Positions 17,307 to 24,710 of a stretch of 36,291 nucleotides of DNA are shown piece by piece (position 1 is the first letter of the stretch; every line of letters starts with the position of its first letter). The DNA comes from Brachybacterium nesterenkovii (lineage in GTDB: Bacteria; Actinomycetota; Actinomycetes; Actinomycetales; Dermabacteraceae): positions 1-36,291 of the forward strand of contig NZ_FWFG01000110.1 of NCBI RefSeq assembly GCF_900163655.1, written 5' to 3'. Under the pieces are notes generated by a model that was not told the DNA's origin, made no database searches, and saw only the letters and a program-made list of their open reading frames with translations. Both the position numbers and the translations under genes were made by a program.

Positions 17307-17354
17307 CGGCTCCCCACCGCACGGCGCACCACCGCGCGGAACCGTCATCGCCGC

Positions 17355-18173
17355 TCAGGCGTAGGTGACCACCAGCGGTGCGTGGTCGGACCAGCGGGTG
17401 TCGTAGCTGGGCGCCCGGTCCACGCGGGCGGAGACCGCGCGCGCCGCGAGCTCGGGCGAGGCGATCTGGTAGTCGATCCTCCAGCCGGAGTCGTTGTCGA
17501 ACGCCTTGCCGCGCTGGGACCACCACGTGTACGGCCCGGGGCCCTCGCCCGCGAGCGTCCGGTGGACGTCCACCCACTCGCCCTCGACGAGCAGGCGGTC
17601 GAGGTAGGCGCGCTCCTCGAGGAGGAAGCCGGCGGACTTCAGGTTGCCCTTCCAGTTCTTGATGTCGACCTCGCGGTGGGCGATGTTCCAGTCGCCGGTC
17701 ACCACCACGTGACGGCCGTCGGCGCGGAGCTCGGCCATGCGCTCGAGCATCCGGTCGAGCATCGCGTACTTGTCGATCATGGTCTGCGGCTTCTCGGTGT
17801 TGCCCGAGTGCAGGTACAGCGAGACGACGGTCAGGTCGTGGCCGTCGCCGAGGGGGTCGGCGAGGTCGGTCTCGAGCCAGCGGCCCGTATGCGCATCGCC
17901 GTCCAGGCCGATGCCGCGGCGCGTGGCCTCGAGGTCCACGCCCTCCCGGCCGGCGCGCACCGCGGTCGCGACGCCGGCGCGGCCCTTGAGCAGCGAGGCC
18001 TCCCCCGTGATCTGCCAGTCCTTGCCGACGAGGCCCTCGAGCAGCTCGTCGGGGGCGCGGACCTCCTGCAGCGTGATGACATCGGCGTCGGTGGACGCGA
18101 GCCAGTCGACCATGCCCTTGCGGGCGGCGGCGCGCAGGCCGTTGACGTTGACGGTGGCGATCGTGAGAGGCAT
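17355..18173 (-). CDS. xthA: Exodeoxyribonuclease III / AP endonuclease family protein
   Basis: A 272-residue DNA repair nuclease of the exonuclease III/endonuclease-exonuclease-phosphatase superfamily. It cuts at abasic sites and removes blocked 3' ends. Visible active-site pieces are VNVNGLRAA at the N-terminus, LQEV with the metal-binding Glu (about 41), VVTGDWNIAH, GWRIDYQIAS and the terminal WSDHAPLVV with the catalytic Asp-His pair. The ATG at 18173 has no ribosome binding site but AATACT six bases upstream, which suggests a leaderless message. The longer frame to 18242 overlaps a terminator and is rejected. It is probably transcribed alone after the folD hairpin. Confidence 0.92.
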   Translation of the reverse strand: MPLTIATVNVNGLRAAARKGMVDWLASTDADVITLQEVRAPDELLEGLVGKDWQITGEASLLKGRAGVATAVRAGREGVDLEATRRGIGLDGDAHTGRWLETDLADPLGDGHDLTVVSLYLHSGNTEKPQTMIDKYAMLDRMLERMAELRADGRHVVVTGDWNIAHREVDIKNWKGNLKSAGFLLEERAYLDRLLVEGEWVDVHRTLAGEGPGPYTWWSQRGKAFDNDSGWRIDYQIASPELAARAVSARVDRAPSYDTRWSDHAPLVVTYA

Positions 18174-18179
18174 GCCGCC

Positions 18180-18185
18180 AGTATT
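18180..18185 (-). promoter_or_regulatory. -10-like element directly before xthA (leaderless candidate)
   Basis: AATACT on the reverse strand ends six bases before the ATG, the same spacing as at manC. It differs from TAnnnT at the first base. No -35 is evident. Confidence 0.35.
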
Positions 18186-18204
18186 CCAGCCGGGGCCGAC
18201 GGAC

Positions 18205-18240
18205 GAGGGCCGGGCACCGCGGGTGCGGCGCCCGGCCCTC
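18205..18240 (-). terminator. Hairpin after folD
   Basis: GAGGGCCGGGC pairs with its exact complement (11 base pairs) around a small CACC/GGTG inner stem. It lies 91 bases after the folD stop and before the xthA promoter region. Confidence 0.6.
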
Positions 18241-18331
18241 ACGTCCGGGTCCGGTGCCCGACCCTTCGTCCCTCGCGCCTCGGGGCGGTCCCGGCCCGGT
18301 AGCGGCGCGCGGCGCCGCCGGGGAGCAGCGA

Positions 18332-19243
18332 TCAGGCCTTCTCAGCCCCCGGTCCCATGCCGGCGGCGCGCTCGGCCGCCTCGACCACGTTGGTCACCAG
18401 CAGCGCGCGGGTCATCGGCCCCACGCCGCCCGGGTTCGGGGAGATCCAGGCGGCGACCTCGGCGACATCGGGGTGCACATCCCCCGTCAGCACGGCCTTC
18501 CCGCCCTCCTCGTCGCTCTCCACGCGCGAGACGCCCACGTCGAGCACCACGGCCCCGGGCTTCACGTCCTCGGCCGTGACGAGGTGCGCACTGCCGGCGG
18601 CCGCGACGATCACGTCCGCGCGACGCAGGTGGGAGGCCAGGTCCACCGTGCCGGTGTGGCACAGCGTCACGGTCGCATTGTGCTCGCGGCGGGTCATGAG
18701 GGCGCCGATCGAGCGGCCGACGGTCACGCCGCGGCCCACGACCACGACGTCCTTGCCGCGCAGGTCCAGCCCGTGGCGGGCCATCAGCTCGATGACGGCG
18801 CGCGGCGTGCAGGGCAGCGGCGTCGTGATCGGCTGGTTGGCGTTGAGCACCAGGCGCCCGAGGTTGGTGGGGTGCAGGCCGTCGGCGTCCTTGTCCGGGT
18901 CAATCAGCTCGATCAGCGCGTCCTGGTCCAGGTGCTTGGGCAGCGGGAGCTGGACGATGTAGCCGGTGCAGGCGGGATCGGCGTTGAGCTCCTCGATCAC
19001 CGCGGCGACCTCCTCCTGCGTCGCGTCCGCGCCCAGGTGCTTCTGGATCGAGTTCAGGCCGATCTGCTCGGAGTCGCGGTGCTTGCCGCGCACGTAGGCG
19101 GCGCTGCCGGGGTCGTCGCCCACCAGCACGGTCGCCAGGCCCGGCTGCGGGTGCCCGGCGGCGACGAGCGCGGCGACGCGCTCGGCGAGCTCCTCCTTGA
19201 TCTTCTTCGCGGTGGCCTTGCCGTCGAGGATCTGGGCGGTCAT
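18332..19243 (-). CDS. folD: Bifunctional methylene-tetrahydrofolate dehydrogenase/methenyl-tetrahydrofolate cyclohydrolase
   Basis: A 303-residue cytosolic enzyme that interconverts methylene-, methenyl- and formyl-tetrahydrofolate with NADP. Motifs are [14 protein letters not shown] with the catalytic Lys, [38 protein letters not shown], the NADP-loop [11 protein letters not shown] and the terminal [13 protein letters not shown]. The ATG at 19243 follows AGGAG by about four bases. The open frame runs much further upstream through glyA, but that is a shadow. It lies directly downstream of glyA, which makes its methylene-folate substrate, though a strong hairpin between them suggests separate transcripts. 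Confidence 0.95.
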   Translation of the reverse strand: MTAQILDGKATAKKIKEELAERVAALVAAGHPQPGLATVLVGDDPGSAAYVRGKHRDSEQIGLNSIQKHLGADATQEEVAAVIEELNADPACTGYIVQLPLPKHLDQDALIELIDPDKDADGLHPTNLGRLVLNANQPITTPLPCTPRAVIELMARHGLDLRGKDVVVVGRGVTVGRSIGALMTRREHNATVTLCHTGTVDLASHLRRADVIVAAAGSAHLVTAEDVKPGAVVLDVGVSRVESDEEGGKAVLTGDVHPDVAEVAAWISPNPGGVGPMTRALLVTNVVEAAERAAGMGPGAEKA

Positions 19244-19390
19244 GGTGCTCCTGTTCGTGACGTGTCGTCGTCGCGTCTGCATGGTCTGCGCCGGCGCTCG
19301 GGTGGCGCGCCTGCGCGGTCGTCGTGCGCCGGGTCCCGGCGCACGTCCGGCTGTCCGTCGGCGAGGGCGCCGATGCCCTCGCCTCGTACA

Positions 19391-19426
19391 GGGTCCCGGG
19401 CCCGCGGCGGCGCGGACCCGGGACCC
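19391..19426 (-). terminator. Hairpin after glyA
   Basis: A 15-base-pair stem with one mismatch (GGGTCCCGGGCCCGC against its near-complement) and a six-base loop begins eight bases after the glyA stop. Confidence 0.65.
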
Positions 19427-19434
19427 GGGGTGCA

Positions 19435-20703
19435 TCAGTACTGCTGGAGCCCCGCGTACAGGGGCTTGGCGTCCGCGAGCGCCGCGGTGCGGCGGCGAAG
19501 GGACTCCGGATCGGCGCCGTCGGTGAGCGCGAGCGCGATGACGTCGGCGATCTCCGTGAACTCCTCGGCCCCGAACCCGCGGGTCGCGAGCGCGGGCGTG
19601 CCGATCCGCAGGCCCGAGGTGACGCGCGGCGGCCGCGGGTCGTTGGGGACGGCGTTGCGGTTGACCGTGATGCCGACCTCGTGGAGGCGGTCCTCGGCCT
19701 GCTGGCCGTCGAGCGCGGACTCGACGAGGTCGACGAGCACGAGGTGCACGTCCGTGCCGCCCGACATGACCTTGACCCCCGCCTTCGCGGTGTCGGCGGC
19801 CTGGAGGCGATCGGCGAGGATCGTCGCGCCCTCGAGGGTGCGCACCTGGCGGTCGCGGAACTCCTCGGAGCCGGCGATCTTCAGGGCGATCGCCTTGGCG
19901 GCGATCACGTGCATGAGCGGTCCGCCCTGCTGACCGGGGAACACGGCCGAGTCGATCTTCTTGGCGTGCTCCTCGCGCGAGAGGATCATGCCCGAGCGGG
20001 GGCCGGCGAGGGTCTTGTGCACGGTCGTGGAGACGACGTCGGCGTGCGGGACGGGGCTCGGGTGCAGGCCCGCGGCCACGAGCCCGGCGAAGTGGGCCAT
20101 GTCGACCCACAGGGCCGCTCCGACCTCGTCGGCGATCTCCCGGAAGGCGGCGAAGTCGAGCTGGCGCGGGTATGCGGACCAGCCGGCGACGATGACCTTC
20201 GGGCTGTGCTCCTTCGCGAGGGCGCGCACGGCGTCCATGTCGATGCGGCCGGTCGCGGGGTCGACCTCGTAGGCGGCGATGTCGTACAGGCGGCCGGAGA
20301 AGTTGATCTTCATGCCGTGGGTCAGATGCCCGCCGTGGGCGAGCGAGAGACCCATGAGGGTGTCGCCCGGGCGGGCGAGGGCGTGCATGACGGCGGCGTT
20401 CGCGGTCGCGCCCGAATGGGGCTGGACATTGGCGTGCTCGGCGCCGAACAGCTCCTTCGCGCGGTCGATGGCGATCTGCTCGGCGACGTCGACCTCCTCG
20501 CAGCCGCCGTAGTAGCGCTTGCCCGGGTAGCCCTCGGCGTACTTGTTGGTGAGGACGGAGCCCTGGGCCTGCAGGACGGCGCGCGGGACGAAGTTCTCGC
20601 TCGCGATCATCTCCAGGGTGCTCTGCTGGCGGGCCAGCTCCCGGTCGAGGACCTGCGCGATGTCGGGGTCGATCTCGACGATGGACTGGTCGTTGACGCT
20701 CAC
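19435..20703 (-). CDS. glyA: Serine hydroxymethyltransferase
   Basis: A 422-residue PLP enzyme that turns serine and tetrahydrofolate into glycine and methylene-tetrahydrofolate. It has [58 protein letters not shown] and the PLP-lysine segment [16 protein letters not shown], where Ala-Gly replaces the more usual Arg-Gly. The start is GTG at 20703, preceded by AGGAG. Length matches the family. It feeds one-carbon units to FolD, encoded next. Confidence 0.96.
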   Translation of the reverse strand: MSVNDQSIVEIDPDIAQVLDRELARQQSTLEMIASENFVPRAVLQAQGSVLTNKYAEGYPGKRYYGGCEEVDVAEQIAIDRAKELFGAEHANVQPHSGATANAAVMHALARPGDTLMGLSLAHGGHLTHGMKINFSGRLYDIAAYEVDPATGRIDMDAVRALAKEHSPKVIVAGWSAYPRQLDFAAFREIADEVGAALWVDMAHFAGLVAAGLHPSPVPHADVVSTTVHKTLAGPRSGMILSREEHAKKIDSAVFPGQQGGPLMHVIAAKAIALKIAGSEEFRDRQVRTLEGATILADRLQAADTAKAGVKVMSGGTDVHLVLVDLVESALDGQQAEDRLHEVGITVNRNAVPNDPRPPRVTSGLRIGTPALATRGFGAEEFTEIADVIALALTDGADPESLRRRTAALADAKPLYAGLQQY

Positions 20704-20730
20704 GGGCTCTCCTGACGTGCGACGGCGCTG

Positions 20731-20759
20731 GCCCCGGCCGGGGCATGCCCCTCATCCTA
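20731..20759 (-). promoter_or_regulatory. glyA promoter region: TAGGAT -10 and a leader palindrome
   Basis: On the reverse strand TAGGAT (20754-20759) lies about 50 bases upstream of the glyA GTG, followed by the perfect 14-base palindrome GCCCCGGCCGGGGC (20731-20744) in the presumed leader. No riboswitch fold is apparent in the 86 bases available. Confidence 0.35.
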
Positions 20760-20789
20760 GGGGCGCTGCACGGCCTCCGGCAGGGCGGC

Positions 20790-21956
20790 TCAGATCTCGA
20801 CGCCCAGGCGCACGGGCTCGGCCTCGAGGCGCACCCCGAAGCGCTCGGCGACGCCCGCCTGCACGGTCGTCGCGAGCTCGCGGAGGTCGTGGCTGGTGGC
20901 GCCGCCGCGGTTGGTCAGCGCGAGCGAGTGCTTGGTCGACAGCGACGCGCGCTCGGACACCGCGAAGCCCTTGTCGAAGCCCGCGTGCGAGATGAGCCAG
21001 GCGGCGCTCGTCTTGACGCGCCCCTCCCCCGCGGCGAACCGCGGCGCGTCCTCGGGCAGACGCGCGGCCTCCTCGGCCGTCAGGATCGGATTGGTGAAGA
21101 AGGAGCCGGCGCTCCAGGTGTCGTGGTCGCGGCTGTCCAGCACCATCCCCTTGGAGGCGCGGATGCGCAGCACCGTCTCGCGGACCGCGGTCATGGGCGC
21201 GCGGTCGCCGACCTCGACGCCCAGCTGCCGGGCGAGCTCGGCGTAGCGGATCGGCGCGGAGAGATCCCCCTGGCGGTGCTGGAACGTGACGGACAGGACG
21301 ACGTAGCGCCCGGTGGCCGACGGCACGGGGCCGCCGTAGGGGGTGCGCTTGAAGATCGAATCGCGGTAGGCGAAGGCGCAGTCGGCGGCGAAGAAGGTGC
21401 GCACGGCCCCGGCCTCTCGGTCCCAGGTGCGCACGCGGGTGATGGTCTGGGCGACCTCCTGGCCGTACGCGCCGACGTTCTGGATCGGCACGGCGCCGAC
21501 GGTCCCGGGGATCCCGGAGAGGGCCTCGATGCCGATGAGCTCGCGCTCGACCGCGTAGCGGACGGCATCGTCCCAGCGGACCCCGGCGAAGTGCTCGACG
21601 ATCACGCCGCCGCAGGTGGCGCCCGGGATCTCGTCCGAGGCCGGGTCGACGGGGCGGCCGTCGGGCTCGCCGGATGTCGGGATCTCGCAGGAGGCGTCGA
21701 GCCGCGGCGCGCCGCCGCCGTCGCGGACCAGCACGACGGTACCCTCGAACGGGGCGTCGGAGGCGACGAGGTTGGAGCCGCCGCCGAGGACGAGCAGGGG
21801 CTCCCCTGCCTCATCGGCCTCGCGCACGGCGGCGATCAGCTCGTGCTCGTCCCGCGCCTCGACGAGGCGGCGGACGGGGCCGCCGATGCGCAGCGTGGTG
21901 AGGTCGGCCAGCGTCGAGGCGGACGACGGCATCGCGGGCGACGCGGATTCGCTCAT
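20790..21956 (-). CDS. murB: UDP-N-acetylenolpyruvoylglucosamine reductase
   Basis: A 388-residue FAD enzyme that completes UDP-N-acetylmuramate in peptidoglycan synthesis. FAD-binding motifs [13 protein letters not shown] and [22 protein letters not shown], the Tyr-containing FAYRDSIFK, the catalytic Ser in SAGSFFTNP and the C-terminal [16 protein letters not shown] are all present, the arrangement of type I MurB. The ATG at 21956 overlaps the MaoC stop by four bases (ATGA), so translation is coupled. An Asp/Pro-rich stretch near residues 86-108 is probably a surface loop. Confidence 0.95.
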   Translation of the reverse strand: MSESASPAMPSSASTLADLTTLRIGGPVRRLVEARDEHELIAAVREADEAGEPLLVLGGGSNLVASDAPFEGTVVLVRDGGGAPRLDASCEIPTSGEPDGRPVDPASDEIPGATCGGVIVEHFAGVRWDDAVRYAVERELIGIEALSGIPGTVGAVPIQNVGAYGQEVAQTITRVRTWDREAGAVRTFFAADCAFAYRDSIFKRTPYGGPVPSATGRYVVLSVTFQHRQGDLSAPIRYAELARQLGVEVGDRAPMTAVRETVLRIRASKGMVLDSRDHDTWSAGSFFTNPILTAEEAARLPEDAPRFAAGEGRVKTSAAWLISHAGFDKGFAVSERASLSTKHSLALTNRGGATSHDLRELATTVQAGVAERFGVRLEAEPVRLGVEI

Positions 21957-22432
21957 GCCGCGCTCCCGGCGGAGGGCAGCGCGACGGTGGCCCGGGCGCG
22001 GCCGAGCACGGAGGCTCCGCCGACGACGGCGGTCAGGTCGATGCGGACCGTCCCGGCCTCCGCGTCGATCGCGCCGACGGTCGCGGTGACGGTCAGCTCG
22101 GTGGCCTCGAGCGCAGGGACGGGCACGGGCCGCGTGAAGCGGGCGCCGTACTCGCGGATCGCCCCGGGGTCGCCGATCCAGTCGGTCACGGCGTTGACCG
22201 CCGTGCCCATGGTCAGCATGCCGTGGGCGATGACGCCGTCGAGGCCGACGGACCGGGCGAACTCGTCGTTGTAGTGGATCGGGTTGAAGTCGCCGGAGGC
22301 GGCCGCGTAGCGCACGAGGGTGTCGCGGCTGATCGGGAAGATGCGCTCGGAGACGACGTCGCCGACGGCGAGGTCCGCGAGGCGGACGGGCGTGGTGGGA
22401 GTACTCATGGGATCTGCTTTTGGCTCCTTCAC
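21953..22432 (-). CDS. MaoC-like (R)-specific dehydratase, HadB-like subunit
   Basis: A hot-dog fold protein of 159 residues with the hydratase signature YAAASGDFNPIHYNDEFARSVGLDGVIAHGMLTMG (about 43-77), where the Asp and His are catalytic. Such proteins hydrate or dehydrate acyl thioesters; in Mycobacterium the HadB homologue pairs with HadA in the FAS-II cycle. The start is uncertain. GTG at 22432 makes a four-base overlap (GTGA) with the previous gene, while ATG at 22408 starts eight codons later with AAGGAG 15 bases away. I favour coupling at 22432. The role outside mycolate-making genera is not settled. Confidence 0.85.
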   Translation of the reverse strand: MKEPKADPMSTPTTPVRLADLAVGDVVSERIFPISRDTLVRYAAASGDFNPIHYNDEFARSVGLDGVIAHGMLTMGTAVNAVTDWIGDPGAIREYGARFTRPVPVPALEATELTVTATVGAIDAEAGTVRIDLTAVVGGASVLGRARATVALPSAGSAA

Positions 22433-22878
22433 TCGCCGCGGACGACGAGGCTGCTGCGGACGGCGGCGACGTGCTCGCCCTGCTCGTCGGCCATCGCGAC
22501 CGAGGTGGTGATCATGGCGTTGCCGCCCACGAGGCGGACGGACTCGACGGTCAGGGTCGGCACCAGCACATCCCCGGCGACGATGGGACGCGCGAGCGCG
22601 AAGCGCTCCTCGCCGTGGACCACGCGGGAGAAGTCGATGCCGGCGGCGGGGTCCTCGATGTAGGCGGCCTCGGTGCGCTGGGCCAGGGAGACCAGGAAGG
22701 TCGGCGGGGCGACGACGTCGCGGTGCCCGGCGGCGCGCGCCGCCTCGGGATCGGTGTGCAGCGGGCTGGTCGCGCCGGTGGCGGCGGCGAAGGCGGCGAT
22801 CTGCTCCGCGGTGACCGCGGACGCCGGACCGGCGGGGTAGGTCCGGCCGGCGAACGACGGGTCGGGGGTCGTGCTCAT
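22429..22878 (-). CDS. MaoC N-terminal-type dehydratase, HadA-like (UPF0336) subunit
   Basis: A 149-residue hot-dog protein without the catalytic Asp/His motif of its neighbour. It resembles HadA/HadC and the UPF0336 family (FAGRTYPAGPASAVTAEQIAAFAAATGATSPLHTDPEAARAAGHRDVVAPPTF). In Mycobacterium HadA acts as the substrate-binding partner of HadB. The ATG at 22878 follows GAGGAG closely; the longer frame to 23025 runs into the rpmG terminator and is rejected. The order rpmG, HadA-like, MaoC, murB is conserved in many actinobacteria, which supports the call. Confidence 0.83.
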   Translation of the reverse strand: MSTTPDPSFAGRTYPAGPASAVTAEQIAAFAAATGATSPLHTDPEAARAAGHRDVVAPPTFLVSLAQRTEAAYIEDPAAGIDFSRVVHGEERFALARPIVAGDVLVPTLTVESVRLVGGNAMITTSVAMADEQGEHVAAVRSSLVVRGE

Positions 22879-22922
22879 CGGGTCTCCTCGGTCGGGAAGG
22901 GCGGGGTGCCGCGCAGGGGCGT

Positions 22923-22971
22923 CACCGGCATCATCGCCGGTGCGCGGCCGCGGTCCCGGGACGCGGGACCG
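22923..22971 (-). promoter_or_regulatory. Two hairpins upstream of the HadA-like gene
   Basis: CACCGGC/GCCGGTG (22923-22942, six-base loop) and CGGTCCCG/CGGGACCG (22951-22971, five-base loop) lie 45-93 bases upstream of the gene, after the rpmG terminator. They may be leader structures or extra terminators. Confidence 0.35.
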
Positions 22972-23017
22972 GGAGCGGTCTCCGCATCGGGCTGACAGGA
23001 CCGGGCCGGGATGCACG

Positions 23018-23052
23018 AGAGCCACCCGGGGGCTGTGCCTCCGAGTGGCTCT
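23018..23052 (-). terminator. Hairpin after rpmG
   Basis: AGAGCCAC/GTGGCTCT plus an inner CGGGGGC/GCCTCCG stem, 18 bases after the rpmG stop. Confidence 0.6.
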
Positions 23053-23070
23053 GGTGCGCGGTGCGGACCG

Positions 23071-23241
23071 TCAGCGGGTCTCGCGGTGCGCCGTCTGCTT
23101 GCCGCAGGTCGGGCAGAACTTCGAGAGCTCGAGCCGATCCGGAGTGTTGCGGCGGTTCTTCTTGGTGATGTAGTTGCGGGCCTTGCACTCGGTGCAGGCC
23201 ATCGTGATCTTCGGACGCACGTCAGAGCTCTTGCTCGCCAT
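23071..23241 (-). CDS. rpmG: 50S ribosomal protein bL33 (zinc-ribbon form)
   Basis: A 56-residue basic protein beginning [20 protein letters not shown] and ending in AHRETR. It has two Cys pairs, CTEC (16, 19) and CPTC (43, 46), so it is the zinc-binding C+ type of bL33 of the large ribosomal subunit. [18 protein letters not shown] is characteristic. The Shine-Dalgarno AGAGAGG sits in the loop of a small hairpin just before the ATG. It lies between tRNA-Met and the HadA-like gene, a conserved actinobacterial arrangement. Confidence 0.95.
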   Translation of the reverse strand: MASKSSDVRPKITMACTECKARNYITKKNRRNTPDRLELSKFCPTCGKQTAHRETR

Positions 23242-23284
23242 GACTCGCCTCTCTGAGTCGGGCGCGCGCTCTGGCCCGCGCGCC
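23242..23284 (-). promoter_or_regulatory. Structured rpmG leader enclosing the ribosome binding site
   Basis: GACTC and GAGTC (23242-23259) can pair with the purine-rich AGAGAGG in the loop, immediately before the rpmG ATG. An 8-base-pair GC stem (23261-23284) lies just upstream. The fold could limit ribosome access. Confidence 0.35.
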
Positions 23285-23291
23285 GGTGGTG

Positions 23292-23340
23292 CCCTCGCAT
23301 GCGAGGGACGGATGTTCGTGCACTCCCCGCCGCCGCGGGG
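23292..23340 (-). terminator. Hairpins after tRNA-Met
   Basis: CCCCGC/GCGGGG (23325-23340) follows the tRNA-Met CCA end by about 10 bases, and the 16-base palindrome CCCTCGCATGCGAGGG (23292-23307) comes next. They probably end the tRNA transcript or guide 3' processing. Confidence 0.45.
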
Positions 23341-23350
23341 CGGAGGGGAA

Positions 23351-23427
23351 TGGTACCGAGGGCGGGGATCGAACCCGCGACCTCACGATTATGAGTCGTG
23401 CGCTCTAACCGTCTGAGCTACCCCGGC
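23351..23427 (-). tRNA. tRNA-Met (anticodon CAT), elongator type
   Basis: The cloverleaf is complete: acceptor GCCGGGG with CCTCGGT, D arm GCTC/GAGC, anticodon arm CACGA-CTCATAA-TCGTG, T arm GCGGG-TTCGATC-CCCGC, discriminator A and an encoded CCA. The anticodon stem lacks the three G-C pairs of initiator tRNA, so this is the elongator. Confidence 0.96.
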
Positions 23428-23433
23428 CTGATC

Positions 23434-23473
23434 GGCATATCGGCCCGGCCTCGTACGAGACCGGGCCGATGCC
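23434..23473 (-). terminator. Hairpin between tRNA-Thr and tRNA-Met
   Basis: ATCGGCCCGG pairs perfectly with CCGGGCCGAT around a CTCGTACGAG loop, with GGC/GCC outside it. It begins seven bases after the tRNA-Thr 3' end. Confidence 0.5.
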
Positions 23474-23479
23474 CATCAG

Positions 23480-23552
23480 AGCCCTGAAAGGGAATCGAAC
23501 CCTTGACCTTCTCCTTACCATGGAGATGCTCTGCCGACTGAGCTATCAGGGC
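23480..23552 (-). tRNA. tRNA-Thr (anticodon GGT)
   Basis: Acceptor GCCCTGA/TCAGGGC, D arm GCTC/GAGC, anticodon arm TCTCC-ATGGTAA-GGAGA, T arm AAGGG-TTCGATT-CCCTT and discriminator T. CCA is not encoded. Confidence 0.96.
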
Positions 23553-23563
23553 AAGCCCGGAGA

Positions 23564-23592
23564 ACTCTACAGTCGCGATGACCTGCGGACAA
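23564..23592 (-). promoter_or_regulatory. Promoter of tRNA-Thr
   Basis: On the reverse strand TTGTCC (23587-23592) and TAGAGT (23564-23569) are separated by exactly 17 bases, and the -10 lies 11 bases before the mature tRNA-Thr. This is the clearest two-part promoter in the window. Confidence 0.6.
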
Positions 23593-23642
23593 ACCGCGCG
23601 AGTCCTTCGGTGCCTGGGATCACACGCATGCGATCCTCGGCG

Positions 23643-23724
23643 TGGCAGGTGAGGGATTCGAACCCCCGTAGGCATAGCCAGCTGATTTACAGTCAGCCCC
23701 CTTTGGCCACTCGGGTAACCTGCC
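23643..23724 (-). tRNA. tRNA-Tyr (anticodon GTA)
   Basis: An 82-base class II tRNA: acceptor GGCAGGT/ACCTGCC, anticodon arm GCTGA-CTGTAAA-TCAGC, a long variable arm, T arm GGGGG-TTCGAAT-CCCTC and discriminator A. CCA is not encoded. Confidence 0.96.
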
Positions 23725-23789
23725 GGGAAGGCGTTCGGCGCCGCGCCCCCGAGCCGTGAAGCCGGGCGACCGCAGAACCGGACTGGATC

Positions 23790-23795
23790 ATCCTA
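23790..23795 (-). promoter_or_regulatory. -10-like element before tRNA-Tyr
   Basis: TAGGAT on the reverse strand lies about 65 bases before tRNA-Tyr; TTCGCG 18 bases further up is a weak -35 candidate. Confidence 0.3.
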
Positions 23796-23873
23796 CAGAC
23801 CTGCCCGGGATCGCGCGAACCGGGGGCGGGCCAGCGGCGCATGAGGCTGATCACAGGGCCGATGCCGCCCGTC

Positions 23874-23879
23874 TACAGT
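23874..23879 (+). promoter_or_regulatory. -10-like element before yajQ
   Basis: TACAGT lies 110 bases before the yajQ ATG and upstream of the 20-base repeats, which would then be in the mRNA leader. No good -35. Confidence 0.3.
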
Positions 23880-23923
23880 GGGCGGCGGGCCGAGCCGGCG
23901 CGGGCGCCGCCCGCGCACCGCCC

Positions 23924-23977
23924 CGCACACCACGAGCACCATCCGCACACCACGAGCACCACCCGCACACCACGACC
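23924..23977. repeat. Tandem 20-base repeats in the yajQ leader
   Basis: Three units starting CGCACACCACGA: two full 20-base copies differing at one position (CCATC versus CCACC at their ends) and a 14-base partial copy. The array ends two bases before the AGAAGGA ribosome binding site of yajQ. Confidence 0.8.
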
Positions 23978-23989
23978 AGAAGGACCGTC

Positions 23990-24478
23990 ATGGCCGATTC
24001 CTCGTTCGACATCGTCTCCAAGCTCGACCGCCAGGAGGTCGACAACGCCGTCAACCAGGCCGCCAAGGAGATCGGGCAGCGCTACGACTTCCGCGGCACG
24101 GGCGCGAGCGTCACGCTCTCCGGCGACGAGATCGTCATGGTCGCCAATGCCGAGGAGCGCGTGCTGGCCGTCCTGGACGTGCTGCAGTCCAAGCTGATCC
24201 GCCGCGGCCTCTCGCTGAAGTCGCTCGACGTGGGCGAGCCCAAGCAGTCCGGCAAGGAGGTGCGCCTGGTCGCCGCGCTCAAGGAGGGCATCGCCTCCGA
24301 TGAGGCCAAGAAGATCTCCAAGATCATCCGCGACGAGGGCCCCAAGGGCGTCAAGGCGCAGATCCAGGGCGACGAGCTCCGCGTCTCCTCCAAGAGCCGC
24401 GACGATCTGCAGCAGGTGATCGCGCTGCTCAAGGGCAAGGACCTCGAGACGGCGCTGCAGTTCGTCAATTATCGCTGA
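23990..24478 (+). CDS. yajQ: YajQ-family cyclic-di-GMP/nucleotide-binding protein (UPF0234)
   Basis: A 162-residue cytosolic protein with the whole-family pattern: [33 protein letters not shown] at the N-terminus, [19 protein letters not shown] in the middle and [29 protein letters not shown] near the C-terminus. The family has two ferredoxin-like domains and binds nucleotides or RNA. A Xanthomonas homologue binds cyclic-di-GMP and acts with a transcription factor; the role in actinobacteria is unproven. The ATG follows AGAAGGA closely; the open frame to 23756 is non-coding repeat. Confidence 0.93.
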   Translation: MADSSFDIVSKLDRQEVDNAVNQAAKEIGQRYDFRGTGASVTLSGDEIVMVANAEERVLAVLDVLQSKLIRRGLSLKSLDVGEPKQSGKEVRLVAALKEGIASDEAKKISKIIRDEGPKGVKAQIQGDELRVSSKSRDDLQQVIALLKGKDLETALQFVNYR

Positions 24479-24522
24479 TCCCCCTGGCCCCGGGCCCGAT
24501 CGGTCCGGCAGGCGCAGAGCAC

Positions 24523-24568
24523 GAGGCGGCCGCCACCCTCCCTCATGGGAGCGGGGGGCGGCCGCCTC
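24523..24568. terminator. Large hairpin between yajQ and htpX
   Basis: GAGGCGGCCGCC pairs perfectly with its complement (12 base pairs) and the loop holds CTCCC/GGGAG. It lies 45 bases after yajQ and can serve both converging genes. Confidence 0.65.
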
Positions 24569-24610
24569 TGTCGCATCCGGGCGACAGCGGGCCTGCCCTC
24601 CGCCGCACCC

Positions 24611-24708
24611 TCGCGGCTCGCAGCGAGACTGCGGTACGACTCCTGGCGGCTCGCAGCGAGACTGCGGGGCGACCCCTCGCGGCCCGCGGCGAGACTGCGG
24701 GACGGGCC
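24611..24708. repeat. Three 33-base tandem repeats beside the htpX stop
   Basis: Units at 24611-24643, 24644-24676 and 24677-24708 share the core CGCAGCGAGACTGCGG (third copy CGCGGCGAGACTGCGG). The first two each hold CTCGC/GCGAG as a tiny inverted repeat. The array ends two bases before the htpX stop codon. Confidence 0.8.
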
Positions 24709-24710
24709 TG

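Noticed and set aside
18332-20755. An 807-residue FolD fusion
   Set aside because: The first 500 residues are a shadow of glyA; the FolD motifs start after the ATG at 19243, which has AGGAG.
20704-20789. Glycine riboswitch before glyA
   Set aside because: Only 86 bases are available and no glycine aptamer core is visible, just a simple palindrome.
23924-23977. CRISPR array
   Set aside because: The units are adjoining 20-base repeats without spacers and no cas genes are present.
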